Of a stretch of 64,000 nucleotides of DNA, positions 1 through 12,338 are shown piece after piece (the stretch's first letter is position 1; every line of letters starts with the position of its first letter). The position numbers were made by a program, and so were the translations under genes. Origin of the DNA: Vanessa cardui. Taxonomy: Eukaryota > Arthropoda > Insecta > Lepidoptera > Nymphalidae. The notes beneath the pieces are model-generated. The model was not told where the DNA came from. It saw nothing but the letters and a program-made list of their open reading frames with translations, and ran no database searches. The stretch spans positions 361,001-425,000 of the forward strand of contig NC_061152.1 of the NCBI RefSeq assembly GCF_905220365.1. Direction: 5' to 3'.

Positions 1-1056
1 TAACGAGAAGTTAGGCATACACTCTTTATCAGACATGATTATATTTAAAATATACGTGTAATCGTTCTAGTTCGTAATATATTTAATTTCGATATCTTTT
101 TAAATGTTTATCTTTTCGCTGTCATGTTTACTGTTTACTGACGTTGCCAGTATGAACGATAAATAAATAAAACTTTTTGAAGCTTCAACATATATTATGA
201 TCATGAACATGCAGGATTTAAAAAATATTGACGTAAATGTGAAAGCGCTAAATTAAAAACGGAATTATTGCAATAGGGAAGATGCACTATTTTTATTTTT
301 GTGTTTATTTTAAAGAACTCCATATATGATAGACCACGAGTATATTAAAAATCCAAAACACTCTAATTTAATGTAGTTTTAAATTTTCGCGCGAAAACGG
401 ATCCTTATTTCGTAAGACTTCTGTCTGCCACTGGCCCATTGGCTAGACATTTTTTTGTAAAAAATTACAACGTACTCGATACTTTGATAAAAGCCATATT
501 GACACATGTTTGGTGCCAATGTGTTTATTCTATTAAACAGAGTTTTCAAATAAGTGGTTTTTCTGACACAAAACTGAGAAAAAAGTGGCATTCAAGCTGA
601 AAAGAGGAATCTGGAGTCTGCTTTGACGAACCCAACTTCCATTTTTATTCGAAACACAATTAATTAACGTTTCAATATTCACTTTTTTTACAACTATAAC
701 CTCAAATAAGTAGTCATAACAGGAGTGACGTCACTGAATAATATAGTGTTTCGAAATACGATTCGTTTCAAGTTACTTTAATTCGTAATTATTGTTAAAA
801 AACAACATTATATCAAATTTAAACCTTGCAGTTTCCCTTCTTTTATATTTTTTCAACATTTTAATGGCAAAAATTCAATAAATACTTTATTTGCATGTTC
901 CCTATTCTGCATATTCTGGTATAAGTCTAACACATATTACTTTAGTTATTTTTTCTGGTATGAGTAAAAAAAAACATATTTATAATTCAACTCAAAAACT
1001 TACAGTATATAAATAAAGCAAGAATGATATGTTATGTCATGTAATTCAACTGTTAC
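1..1056. other. AT-rich stretch left of the last visible PDZ-RING exon
   Basis: No exon or named repeat was recognised. A TGACGTCA palindrome lies at 725-732. Bases 1-120 resemble 58176-58330 (TAACGAG, GGCAT, TTATCAG, AAAATATA), so a small dispersed repeat is likely. By the PDZ-RING model this is intron. Confidence 0.5.
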
Positions 1057-4000
1057 CTGTTCGGCAATCAAGTTCCTCGCGAAGGGCGAATCCTTGGCGG
1101 GCAGCGTCTCTCGGCACAGCGCACACCTTTCCAATCTGTTCCAACAGCCTGTAAGTTGAGGTTACAAAAGGTCGATACAAGATTTTATAGATGATAAAAA
1201 AGCGTGGAGTTAATACTTGTTGACTTCCACGCAGGATACATTACATACATATATAATTGTATTTATCTAACATGACTTTGTATTTTTTAAATGTTGAAAA
1301 AATACTGAGTTTCTTGCCGGTTCTTCTCAGTAGAATTTACTTTTCGAACCGGTAGTAGCTTCACTTAATTGTAAAACGACGATTCAAAAGTGCTCGTAAA
1401 AGCCTACTTGAATAAAGTTTATTTTGATTTGATCAATATATATGTAGCTTTAGCTGGCTAACCTTCACAATATAAATGTGATCGTGCACAGTTAAGAGCC
1501 TTGGTCGCGGTGGCTGCGCATACGCAGCACGACAGAGCCTTCACGACTCCCGCGAGGGCTCGGCGGGACTTTTCGCCGCGGGAACCCCCGCCGCAACTCC
1601 ACAGCAACTGAAAGGAGAACCATCTTGTATAACATTCTTTATGGATTAACTATTTTAAGTAGCGTTATATTTTATTTCTTACTCGTGAACCGGCCCAGGT
1701 TTTCACGGATAAAATACTGATTCTAAATATGCGACGACATCACATTACAAACTTCTAAAATGATCAGTGTTTATTTGGTATATTGTTCATGTATTATAGA
1801 CGAAAACCTTTATCTCTAATCATTCTATCTATTAAAAAAATCCGCATCAAAATCCGTTGCGTAGTTTAAAGTTTTAATCAGTGGCGGATTTACAAAGCTG
1901 CCGCTAGTAGGCTATTAAATTTTTGCCACCCCTTATTAGAATGATTATGAACTAGATGATATTTATGTCAGTTACTAGATTATTTTTCCAACCCGCTGTG
2001 TAGTGACGAGTATACGGATTACGGACGTAATGTGTATACATATAGTTATAAGTTTTTTTTCAAATTCTGTAAGATAATAACAAATTTGGGCTAAATTTCA
2101 CGTTCCCCTAAATCTGCCGCCCTAGGCTCCAGCCTACTTAGCCTATTGGTTCGCCATTGGACTTAAGCATACAAAGGCACATAGGGACAGAGAAAACGAC
2201 TTTGTTTTATACTATGTAGTGATTGACAACGCTTTATACGATCATGTAGGGATAGGCGATGTATGGATTAAATATTGGTGTTGACATCTCATTTCAGATG
2301 TTAACCTTTCTTTGTTTAACTTTACTATGTACGATATGTGAGAAAGACACAAAACGAATATCATATTGGAAACCGTGTAACATTCACTTCATCTCTTTCT
2401 CACAGATGTGTTTGTATAAAGTTAAAGAGAGATAGGGAGAATATTTCACGGTATGGGCATGTTATGTGGAGGAATGAGGACCATGTTGTAAGGTCTTGAT
2501 CATGGCTACAGAGGTAGAGGACGACCAAAGAAACGATGGATGGATTGTGTGAAAGATGATTTTTTTTTTATAGTATAGGTTGGTGGACGAGCATATGGGC
2601 CACCTGATGGTAAGTGGTCACCATCACCCATAGACAATGACGCTGTAAGAAATATTAACTATTCCTTACATCGTCAATGCGCCACCAACCCTGGGAACTA
2701 AGATGTTATGTCCCTTGTGCCTGTAGTTATAACAATACTGAGTACTGTTATTTGGCGGTAGAATAACTGATGAGTGGGTGGTACCTACCCAGACGGACTT
2801 GCACAAAGCCCTACCACCAAGTGATATGGCTGGAATGAAGGTTTCTGTGACGTGTGATTGAACATGGAAGAAGAATATATGATGTGTTGATCCCTTATCA
2901 ACTTGGGTTAAAGGCATGAACACGTCTTGGTAGCATGCGTAAGCAATCCCGTGGCGCCTGCCGGAAGATGGAGAGGTTACCGCTGGTTTTTTAGTGGGTA
3001 AACCCGGTGGACCTGGGCGCACTCGGCGTCCAGGGAACCGGGGAGTGAACCCCCACTTTCCATTACGTGGGGTAAGCGCGTAACGCGTTTTTCCAGCGAG
3101 AAAAAAAGGAGGATAATGAACTAAGCTTGTCAATGATGACGATGGGACGATAAATCTGACATGAGTAATGATTCCAAGAGCAGGAACTACGACTATACGT
3201 GCTTTTCGAAACTTGGCAGGACATTTTCAATTTTCAACCTGTTACTTGTACTCAGGACCTCGGTATTTGAGGCTTTATTGTCAGTACATACGTATCTACA
3301 ATAAAGCTTCAAATCACAAAAGTAGCCTATGTTCTTTCTTGGAGTTTTAACTTCATTCATACCAAATTTCATAAAATTTTATTCAGGTTTGGCCATGACA
3401 GAGAGATAGACGGATTTTCTTTCACACTTATAATAATAAATATAGCTTAACTTACTTCGGGATCATCTTTGGGGTCCACTCCGCAGTTCCAGACTAACAG
3501 AGAAACGCCACGACCCTCACCATCCCCACGTATTAAACCAGCGACCTTACCGATCTGCAAAAACAATTTTTAACATGAAGTCCTTAAATATATACAAATA
3601 CCAACTAGTATCAGTTAATGAATAAATCTTGAACGCGTGGAATGGTAGCAACAATGCTAGCAGCATTTCCACAGATAACAGCAGTCTGTAAATTTCCCAC
3701 TATTGGGCTAAGGCCTCTTCTCCCTTTGAGGAGAAGATTTAGAAGACATTCCACCACGCTAGTCTAATGCGGGTTGGTGGAGGCCAACAGTGGGAAATGT
3801 ATAAGCTGCTGTTGTTGTTTTATCTATGTATATACAGGGTTAATGGTAATTCGACGTATTCCTGTTAGGAGGTGATAGGGGTGACTATGTGCAAAAATTT
3901 TAACTCCCATATGCATGATCCAAAAGTGAACCATCTTTGAGTTATCACGTTTTTAGCTTTTTTCAAAATTTGTCAAAAATGCAACTTCAAAAATTTATTT

Positions 4001-7000
4001 AAAAAAAGACTCAATTATTTTTTTTTTTTCTTCTGAATTATAAAAAACGATTAAACACTGGATATTTGTCAATGTTTAAATAATAATTATCTGTCCAAAT
4101 TTAAAAATGCGAGACCGTATATTACATATATATATCTCCTTAGAAGATGAATTTGGAAGTATTCTCTTTTAGCGCCCATTTACATTTCATAAGTAATTCC
4201 TACGCAAAGTTAAATCCTGTTAGGACACACAGGGTCAGCATTGTATATCAGTTAGTTATTTTGAAGTTGAAGTATTGTTAAATTGTTGTGGTTGTTACCG
4301 GTAGGCCAAGTAAATCCTTGCCATCAGCTTGGAGCAAGCAATCTCCTCTCTTCAGGCCAGCGATATCAGCTCTGGAATCTGCAGTTACTTCATGGATCTG
4401 TTGAGACAAATTGTTAATGTACGAAATGTTTAAAAAGTTCTGCGGTAAACCTACAGATTACAACCATTCACATAACGTTCCACCAATCAGCGCGCGACAT
4501 GCAACCGTTCTACGCCGGTTCACGATTTGACCGGTTCCCACCGATATGTTACAATATAGCCAAAAATAATACGTTAAAAAGTTCACAATATTTCTTGTAA
4601 TATAACGAATTTTATAATCTTACGGTGACATATTATACACATATGCGGACGGTGGATTTCCCTGTAATCCGAAAAATGGCCGCACGACTACAAAATCTGT
4701 AATCTGATAACGACTACAACATTTAATCAAATTCGAACTAAGCAATTAGAATCAAAACTGCTTCGAGCTCAATGGACATGGCGCTTTCTAACCTGGTAAA
4801 TGCTTCATCTATATTTGCAAAGATTATCAAAATGACATTAATAAAAGACAAGCCAGATTTTAAATGTTAAAATAGAGTAACTACTGAGTTTCTTGACGGT
4901 TCTTCTCGGTAAAATCTACTTTCCAAACCGGTGGTAGCTTCACTTAATTGTAAAATGACGATTCGAAAGTGCTTGTAAAAGCCTACTTGAATAAAGTTTA
5001 TTTTGATTTTGAAAGGGGATGTCTGATTACCCTGTAGCGGATTTACAAATCTGCCGCTAGTAGGCTAGTAGGCTGTTCAATTTGTGCCGCCCTTACTTTT
5101 TTGCAACATTTATGATTTGTGTCCTCATTACATCGGCTTTTTCCCCGTTATTAGTGTGATTATAAACTAGGTGATATTTCTGTCAGTTACTAGATTAGAT
5201 TTCCAACCCGCTATGTAGTGACGAGTATACGGATTACGGACGTAATGTGTATACATATAATTATAAGATTTTTTTTTAATTTCTGTAATATAATAAAAAA
5301 TTGGGTCTAAATTTGCCGCCCCTCTTAATCTGCCGCCCTAGGCTACAGCCTACTTAGCCTATTGGTAAATCCGTCACGGATTACCAGGAGTTCACTGTAC
5401 TGAATTTACTTACCCAAGGGTATGGGTCCCACAACGTCCTTGTGAGCCGGAAACCAAGACCCTCACCTTCGTCTTCAGGTAGATTCAGCTGCGAAAAGAA
5501 TTGAATAATATATATTTATATCTCAGTTTAAAAACAATTTTGCCATTAAAGATTATCTAATAAATAAACATGTATTCTCTGTTCCCACCATAAGAGGAGA
5601 AAGCCAAATAAACAACATTTGACGGCGAATCGTCGTGAGGAAACCTGCATGTGTCTAATTTCATCGAAATTCTGCCACAAGTGCATTCCACCAACCCGCA
5701 TTGGAACAGCGTGGTGGAATATGTTCCAAACCCTCTCCTTAAGGAGGGGAGGCCTTAGCACAGCAGTGGGTGATTTACTTTACTTTTTTTACTTTACTGG
5801 AAGTCAACGACTAACCTCGACTAGTCTTCAGATTTTTTTCATTAAGCAACAGAATGTTTAATATTTGAATACATCCATGTATTTAAGCTGCCAAAAGATT
5901 TCGTTGCTCCTGATCACGTAAAACGTGACTCGTTTTATCCTTATCACGATACAGCAAACGAAAGTGTGGGAACATACTAATTTAATAGTTATCATCCATC
6001 TTGCGTTTAGGTTTTATGGGTTTTTTATCTGTGTATTGCACACTTCATACACGAAATCCTCGTAAACAAATTAAAGATAACATGAAGAGCATGGCACCAT
6101 GGAACCAGTGGGTTTTGGAATCGTGCACAGGGTTACCACCAAAAACACATACAATAATTTTTATATTAAAAAAAAATAAAAAAACAAAAAAAATACTTTA
6201 TGCAAGTAGGCTTTTGCAAGCAATTTTAAGTGAAGCTACCACAGGTTCGGAGAAAAACCAGCAAGAAAATCAGCGTTCACTCTTCTCTTCACTTCTCACG
6301 TTCACTCTTTTTCAACATTTAAAAATGCAGTCATATTAATTAAATACAATCATAATGTATGTAATACATCCTGCCTGGAAGTCAGCAAGTATTAGCTCCA
6401 CACTTTCTTATCTTGTATTGAATAATATGCCTTCTTTACCAATGATTTGAATTTTGTGAAACGGCAAATTTAGAATGGTTAGGACCATTCTAAACCTATT
6501 TACGTCACTATATGGGTACAGTGACGTATATAGGGCGATGCTACCGGTGCCCAGGCACAGGGCGTAGACTTTCGGGCGCGCAAGAATAGACAGACTGGCC
6601 AGGACTATTGTTTTTTAGTTTTGCTCATGTTAAGATTCCGCTGATTCCCTAGTGCTCGATTCCAATATAAAACGTGCTAGTATCATTAAAAACATACATC
6701 GCGCTCATTTTTTGGCAGTACACGAGCGTATTTTGTGTATAATGTTTATCGTTAATGGGCAACGCATTTGCAGTAGTGAACCTGCGTTTAAGTTTTAGTG
6801 AGTGAGACAGTAAAATAGGCAAAGGGTCTGCTTAAATAGGGCGCAGTTATAGAAGCTCGCACAGGGCGCAGAAAAGGCTATTTACGGCACTGGTACCACA
6901 TATGTATTTATCACCCATTAAAAAAGTATTGTAAGTCCTCAAAGAAAGAGGACGCCTTGGCCCAGCAATGAGAAATTTGAAGGTTACTTTGTAAAATATA

Positions 7001-7121
7001 GGTTTTCATTCCATCCATTTCATCCCGGGGATGAATTCTGAAATATAACTCACCACAACGAGACGTACGCCGGCTGTATACTCCTGTTCCGGGTCGCCGT
7101 TTAGTATTTGTGAATCCATAT
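1057..7121 (-). CDS. PDZ-RING protein, SIAH-like RING (5' part; continues off the left edge)
   Basis: Exons in transcript order are 7121-7054 (ATG at 7119-7117), 5488-5414, 4397-4299, 3554-3456, 1607-1463 and 1148-1057, giving 192 codons in phase. All introns are GT-AG and donors are mostly GTAAGT or GTGAGT. Residues of about 15-110 form a PDZ domain with the carboxylate-binding loop EGLGF at 31-35. A RING finger follows with all eight ligands: C140, C143, C153, H157, C160, C163, C170 and C173. The C-x3-H-x2-C-x2-C core and the following RN-LIAEQ segment resemble SIAH-type RINGs. By family knowledge such RINGs recruit E2 enzymes, so a ubiquitin ligase that binds C-terminal peptides through its PDZ domain is likely (inference). 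The last visible codon is followed by a GTAACA donor, so more exons lie beyond base 1. An extra exon between 3456 and 1607 cannot be excluded. I do not assign a named orthologue. Confidence 0.85.
1879..2159 (-). mobile_element. hAT-like MITE, family CAGTGGCGGATTTAC, older copy
   Basis: Same termini in the reverse order. The flanks GTTTTAAT and GACTTAAG are only partly alike, so the copy is decayed. Confidence 0.7.
2449..2560 (+). mobile_element. RTE-like LINE C-terminal fragment, frameshifted
   Basis: Two frames together read RYGHVMWRNEDHVV and GYRGRGRPKKRWMDCVKDD, which is typical of the end of LINE ORF2. The retroposon-like repeat at 2565-2830 follows directly. Confidence 0.75.
5033..5378 (-). 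mobile_element. hAT-like MITE, family CAGTGGCGGATTTAC, older copy
   Basis: Flanks GATTACCC and GATTACCA (7 of 8). It sits 20 bp after a LINE tail. A further 3' half of the family lies at 50842-50965. Confidence 0.75.
6519..6892. mobile_element. hAT-like inverted-repeat element
   Basis: CAGTGACGTATATAG at the left pairs with CTATTTACGGCACTG at the right (12 of 15). No clear target duplication. It lies in intron 1 of the PDZ-RING coding region. Confidence 0.6.
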
Positions 7122-7486
7122 CTGAAATATTAAATAAATAAATATGAGACAACATCACATACATTACTCTGATCCCAATGTGAGTAGCTAAAGCACTTGT
7201 ATTGTGGAAGATCAGAAACGGCGGCACAAACACGACATAGACAACTAATGAACTTTTTCCACATAGAATCATCTGGGAATCGAATACGGGACCTCGGTGT
7301 GGACCATGAAATACTGCGTACACACTGCTCGACCACGGAGGTCGTCAAAACCTTCATGTTTTTCCACTCTCTAAATCAGTATTTATTTACAGTGGAAAGT
7401 TAAGTAAATATTAGGCAATATAGAAAACATTTAAGTCTCTAGGTCGTAATATACAAAACTATCACTTATGTCATTTATATTTATTC

Positions 7487-7750
7487 TTGGTGGTAGGGCT
7501 TTGTGCAAGCCCGTCTGGGTAGGTACCACCCACTCATCAGTTATTCTACCGCCAAAAAACAGTACTCAGGTTTGAAGGCTGAGTCAGTGTAACTACAGGC
7601 ACAAGGGACATAGCATCTTAGTTCCCAAGGTTGGTGGCGCATTGACGATGTAAGGAATAGTTAATATTTCTTACAGCGTCATTGTCTATGGGTGATGGTG
7701 ACCACTTACCATCAGGTGGCCCATATGCTAGTCCGCCAACCTATACCATA
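7487..7750 (+). mobile_element. A-tailed retroposon-like repeat, about 20 copies (reference copy)
   Basis: Runs from GGTGGTAGGGCTTTGTGCAA to CCAACCTATACCATAAAAAA. The A-rich end suggests a retroposon; no tRNA boxes were seen, so the class is open. Others: 2565-2830 (-), 10795-11065 (-), 13625-13740 (-), 13740-14030 (+), 18000-18250 (-), 18245-18510 (-), 21975-22180 (+), 26405-26685 (+), 27640-27925 (-), 29665-29955 (-), 34225-34490 (+), 41095-41275 (-), 49165-49375 (-), 51575-51865 (+), 54560-54830 (+), 57905-58130 (+), 59660-59915 (-), 62235-62330 (+) and 63050-63270 (+). Confidence 0.8.
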
Positions 7751-7770
7751 AAAAAAATATATATATACAA

Positions 7771-7773
<3 letters not shown>

Positions 7774-7850
<77 letters not shown>
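7774..7850. repeat. (TA)n microsatellite
   Basis: About 77 bp of nearly pure AT dinucleotides just after the A-tailed repeat at 7487-7750. Confidence 0.95.
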
Positions 7851-8091
7851 AACTAGTATTCGCACGCCGCTTTGCTCTCATTTTTAAGTGTTGCCAAGAA
7901 TAAAAAGTACCCTTTGTCTTTTCTTAGAATTCAAGTTTGCTACACACCAAATTACATCAAATTCGGTTCAGCAGTTCGGTCGTAAAAGAGCGCTAGATAT
8001 ACAGAGTTACTTTCACATTTGTAATATAAATACAGATATATTTTTATAATAGATATAATATATTAAAAGTAATGTAATAAGTACAACTTAC

Positions 8092-8200
8092 CTCTTTATT
8101 TTTTTAATATATAGCACAGATAAACAAGAAAGCTGAGCTCACAACGAAACAAACCCAATCGAACTGCTAAATTCGATAGCAGTACAACAATCTAGTGATG
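8092..8200 (-). other. Probable 5' UTR exon of the PDZ-RING gene
   Basis: Read on the minus strand, GAG is followed by GTAAGTTG with the donor at 8091-8090. The next minus-strand acceptor is TTTCAG just above 7121, two bases before the ATG. The upper end is a guess: a SINE starts at 8258 and no clear initiator was seen. Confidence 0.4.
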
Positions 8201-8590
8201 TGACACAGTATATCGATATTAATTTATTTGCAACTCCTTAGCGAAATATATTGCTTTAACAACAACAGCCTGTAAATTTCCCGCTCCTGGGTTAACACCT
8301 CTCCCCTTGAAGAGGTTTGGAACATCCAACACTCTGTTCCAATGCCTGTTGATGTATTCACATGTGACAGAATTTCTATGAAATTTGTCACATACAGGTT
8401 TCCTCACGATGTTTTCCTTCACCGCCGAGCACGAGATGAATCATCAACACAAATTAAGCACATATTACATAAGCTTGCCTGGGTTTGAGATGCACGCGTT
8501 CTAATCACTGGGCCATCTTGGCTCTCTCACATATTGCTTCATAATAGTGCTAATCTCATTGTTGTTTACGACTAATATGTAAGTTGAAGT

Positions 8591-8894
8591 CGAGATAGCC
8601 CAGTGGTTAGAACACGTGCATCTTAACCGATGATTGCGGGTTCAAACCCAGACAAGCAACGCTGATTCATGTGCTTAATTTGTCTTTATAATCCATCTCG
8701 TGCTCAGCGGTGAAGGAAAACATCGTGAGGAAACCTGCATGTGACAAATTTCATAGAAATTCTGCAACATGTGTATTCCACCAACCCGCATTGGATCAGC
8801 GTGGTGGAATATGTTCCAAATCTTCTCGTCAAAGGGAGAGGAGGCCTTTAGCCCAGTAGTGGGAATTAACAGGCTGTTGTTGTTGTTGTTGTAT
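8591..8894 (+). mobile_element. tRNA-derived SINE, family 1 (reference copy)
   Basis: The head has an A-box-like GATAGCCCAGTGGTTAG and a B box GGTTCAAACCC. The body ends in TTTAGCCCAGTAGTGGGAA and a (TTG)n tail. Other copies: 3676-3815 (-, partial), 5630-5785 (+), 8258-8527 (-), 14165-14505 (+), 16755-17045 (-), 17310-17415 (+, partial), 19585-19850 (+), 21077-21160 (+, partial), 25500-25730 (+), 27131-27421 (+), 29160-29415 (+), 30478-30775 (-), 35550-35755 (-), 36030-36150 (-), 37205-37450 (-), 39245-39400 (+), 39880-40255 (+), 42592-42875 (+), 52872-53165 (+), 53455-53755 (+), 56470-56720 (-), 56725-56990 (+), 59072-59345 (-) and 61197-61462 (+). Ends are approximate. Confidence 0.85.
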
Positions 8895-8900
8895 GTAGGT

Positions 8901-11900
8901 GTATGACTAATATAAGTCCTAGGAAGGACATAGGCTTGATTTACCTAGCTCATGACAAGCAATCCACTGACGCGAGTGAAGCTACGGGGGGAAATTAGTT
9001 ACAAATTAGACTGATAAAAAAACCTTTCTTTGAATCCACTTAAGTAAAGTTTCGTTGTATGTTCTTTTTAAAATTAATAGCTCATTTTGTTAAAAATCTT
9101 AAATAATAAATAACAATTGAAATAAAACTAGTTTTAACGGATTTAAATCGCGTATATTAATTCCAAGACCAAGAATCAGTCTACCCGTGACCACGAACGC
9201 TGTAAAGTGCTCGAAACGTCGGTCGGTATGATAAAAATAATTAAAATACGCGATTCAAATCCTTTAAAACTAGTTTTATTTCAATGTGTAACAATCGCGA
9301 AAATCTACGACAACATTAAATAACAATTTTTCGTAATGTAAAATATCTGCCTCATCGTATCATAAATTCAATTCTATCGATACTTTCACATCACTATTAA
9401 AACCAGCCGACCTCAAAGCACGGTCGCGCTGACCTACAACATGTCGTAACACCGACATCATCGGTATGCACCATTCATCTCAATATTTATAAGATCATGT
9501 GTTCAATAAAATAGATAATTGTAAAAATTTGACCGGGAATTATTTTATTCAGCCATAGTCATTCCAATTGGGACCTTTGCTTGTTTTTTTTTTATTATAA
9601 AATTAATTTTCTTGATTTAAAAAAAAAAAAAAACTTTCTTCTTACAAGTAAAGGTAGATACTTACTCTGTGTATTATGTACAAGGTGTACCCGCGACCTT
9701 GTACGCGTTTGAATTTATCACAAATAAAATGTTGTAGCCTAAGTTGCTCCTTATTATGTAATAATAATCAGTTATCAGCCAGTGAAAGTCCTGTCAAAAT
9801 CGGTCCAGGTGTTCAAGAGATTAGCCGGAACAAACAGACAGACCGATAAAAATTGTAAAAAAATGTTATTTTGGCATATGTACCGTGTATACATACATAT
9901 GCATTAAGTAAAAAGGGCTATTTTAATATAAAACACAGACACTCCAATTTTATTATAAATATGTATACAGACATAGATTAAATAGCATACACAATAAAGT
10001 CATTTGACATTTCATTATTACGAATCATTTGCAATAAATACATTCGTAAAGAAGGCATATTATTCAATACAACATTAGAAGATAAAAAAGCGTGGCGTTA
10101 ATAGTTGTTGACTTCCAGGCAGGATATATTACATATGTACATATATAACTGTATTTAACTAACATGACTTTGTATTTTTAAATGTTGAATGAATAAAAAT
10201 TTTAACAAAAAGAAAAGACACACTGATTCCAAATATAACAATAACTGTAACTACGTTATATAATCGTAAATCGACTTTTAAGTAGTCTAATATTTTTCAT
10301 TTCATTTTACTTAGGAGGACTCTAAAAATATGTTGAATAGGCAATTATTCTTATTACTTTTTAGTGCATTTTTATTTGTTTTAAAATAGTGTTTTGTTTG
10401 AAGTCGGTTTTTCTTTTTGTCATAATTTTTATTTATTGAAGTCGATTGACAAGAGTAACTACTGAGTTTCTTGCAGGTACAGCAGTAATAGCATAGTTTG
10501 TTAAATGACGATTTAAAAGTGAAGCTTACTCGAATAAAGTATATTTTGATTTTGATGCACGAAAAACTTCCGTGGTACCCTGGGTTTGAACCCGCAATCA
10601 TCAGTTAAGACGTTCTGACGATTCGACCATTTCGGGTATCTATAATAGTAACTTAAATTTATAGAATAATAATGATTATGTACTCATATGTAATTATATA
10701 ATATAATTAAAAATATTAGGTATTAAATTAGGTCGATTTTGACTTCCGACTAGTTTTTTGTAGGTAAGGTGGGTTAAGTATTGTCTTTTTTATCTTATAA
10801 GTTGGCGGACGAGTATGTTATGGGCGACCTGATGGTAAGTGGTCACCATCACCCATGGACAATGACGATGTAAGAAATATTAACTAATCCTTACATCGTC
10901 AATACGCCACCAACTTTGATAACTAAGTTGTTATGTCCCTTGTGCCTGTAGTTACACTAGCTCACAACAATACTGAGCAATGTTGTTTGGCAGTAGAATA
11001 ATTGATGAGTGGGTGGTACCTACCCAGACGGGCTCACACTAAGCCCTGCCACCAAGTAATTGTACCACCAATTGTTCTATTCCAGTTAAAAAGGGTAAGT
11101 GATTAGTGAGCCAGTGTAACTACAGACACAGCTTTCAAAGATGGTGGCGCATTAGCGATACTAAATTATTTAATATAGCTTACAAAAGTTGTTTATCTAA
11201 TAGAGTTTCGACTGTTTATTTATGTTTGCATTGAATATCGTTATTATAATCTGTAAAAAAAAATCATTAGCATTGGCGTAGCCGTTATTGAAAGAATACT
11301 GATTTATACAATTTTATAATATTTATTAGTTTTTATTTATATACTTAAAGATAAAAATATTTGATTTTATTACATTTATAGGATATTTTTTATACATGTA
11401 TGTATAAAAAAGCTTTGCTCTATATAAATAAACAAATAAATTAAAAAATTGCATTTATTTCTACTACAAAAAAACTGTTATATAGCACTTATTTGCTTTA
11501 TACATTAGCTATTTAAAAATTGAAACTACATTTTTCGAAAATATGAAAGTTTCAATCGAAGTACTAAGACCTTTGTACGAAATCAAAAGAAAAATTTTCA
11601 GCTGTAAAAATTGTAAATGGATTTCAAAACACTGCCTTAAAAATACAAATTAAATAGTATCGTCGTTTTTTTATTGAATACGTTCATTTCAAAATACAAT
11701 TTTTGTCCCTTTTCTGGGTGCCTATTCAAGATTCAATGAAATCTTTTTATAGTTGCGTTCATTTTATGACAGCTACAATTTTGTCAAGTCCGATCTTTTT
11801 CTTTTGAAATGAAATAAAGTATATCATATAAATGTAGTACATATTATATTTGTACAATAACATAAATAAATATGCTATAAATTATTTACTTATAATATTA

Positions 11901-12338
11901 TACTATTCATTGAAAATAATCGAGTTTTCCATACGCGCACAGATTACATACAACAAAAGCGAATAAATAAACTGTCTCCAGAGTATATATAAACTATATT
12001 ATTTTAAAGTATATTTTTCAAAATAAATTAAATCATATGACTAAATCACAACCAAAAAGATTTTATTATTTAAATATTTATACTTATATGATAAATTTTT
12101 AATTAATATTATAAAAATATGGGTGTGGTCTTCAAAATTCACAATCGATTTGTTAAGTGTTAGCTTAGCTAGAGTAATGAAGACCAACAAAGGCAAGAAG
12201 TTGTACAGAGACGCTTGTGTACACCATTTACTCTATATACTTTTGCTCTGTATAAAATTACGTCAAAATAGTTGAAAAGTTTGTTTATGAGTTTTTGAAT
12301 AAGATTTTATAATAAATAAGTTAATTCCTATATGAAAA
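8901..12338. other. Intergenic region before the ZAD gene
   Basis: Holds the foldback at 9117, the TATACACGG repeat at 9650-9970, LINE tail pieces at 10048-10557 and the A-tailed repeat at 10795-11065. From 11170 to 12338 it is AT-rich with no repeat seen; the ZAD gene promoter is probably there but shows no clear TATA or initiator. Confidence 0.6.
9117..9284. mobile_element. Foldback element with about 39-bp arms
   Basis: TTGAAATAAAACTAGTTTTA at the left is inverted at the right, and the arms continue to TCGCGTAT. The centre has ACCACGAACGCTGTAAAGTG. Related pieces lie at 25900-26035, 26785-26905 and 37455-37545. Confidence 0.75.

Noticed and set aside
2666..3133. 155-codon minus-strand ORF
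   Set aside because: It consists of the A-tailed repeat and the GC-rich repeat, and similar ORFs occur in other copies.
3830..4250. Possible mariner-like element starting TACAGGGTTAATGG
   Set aside because: No matching inverted end was found.
8591..8700. tRNA-like sequences with A and B boxes at many sites
   Set aside because: They are the heads of SINE families with common bodies, and do not show a full cloverleaf as single genes would.
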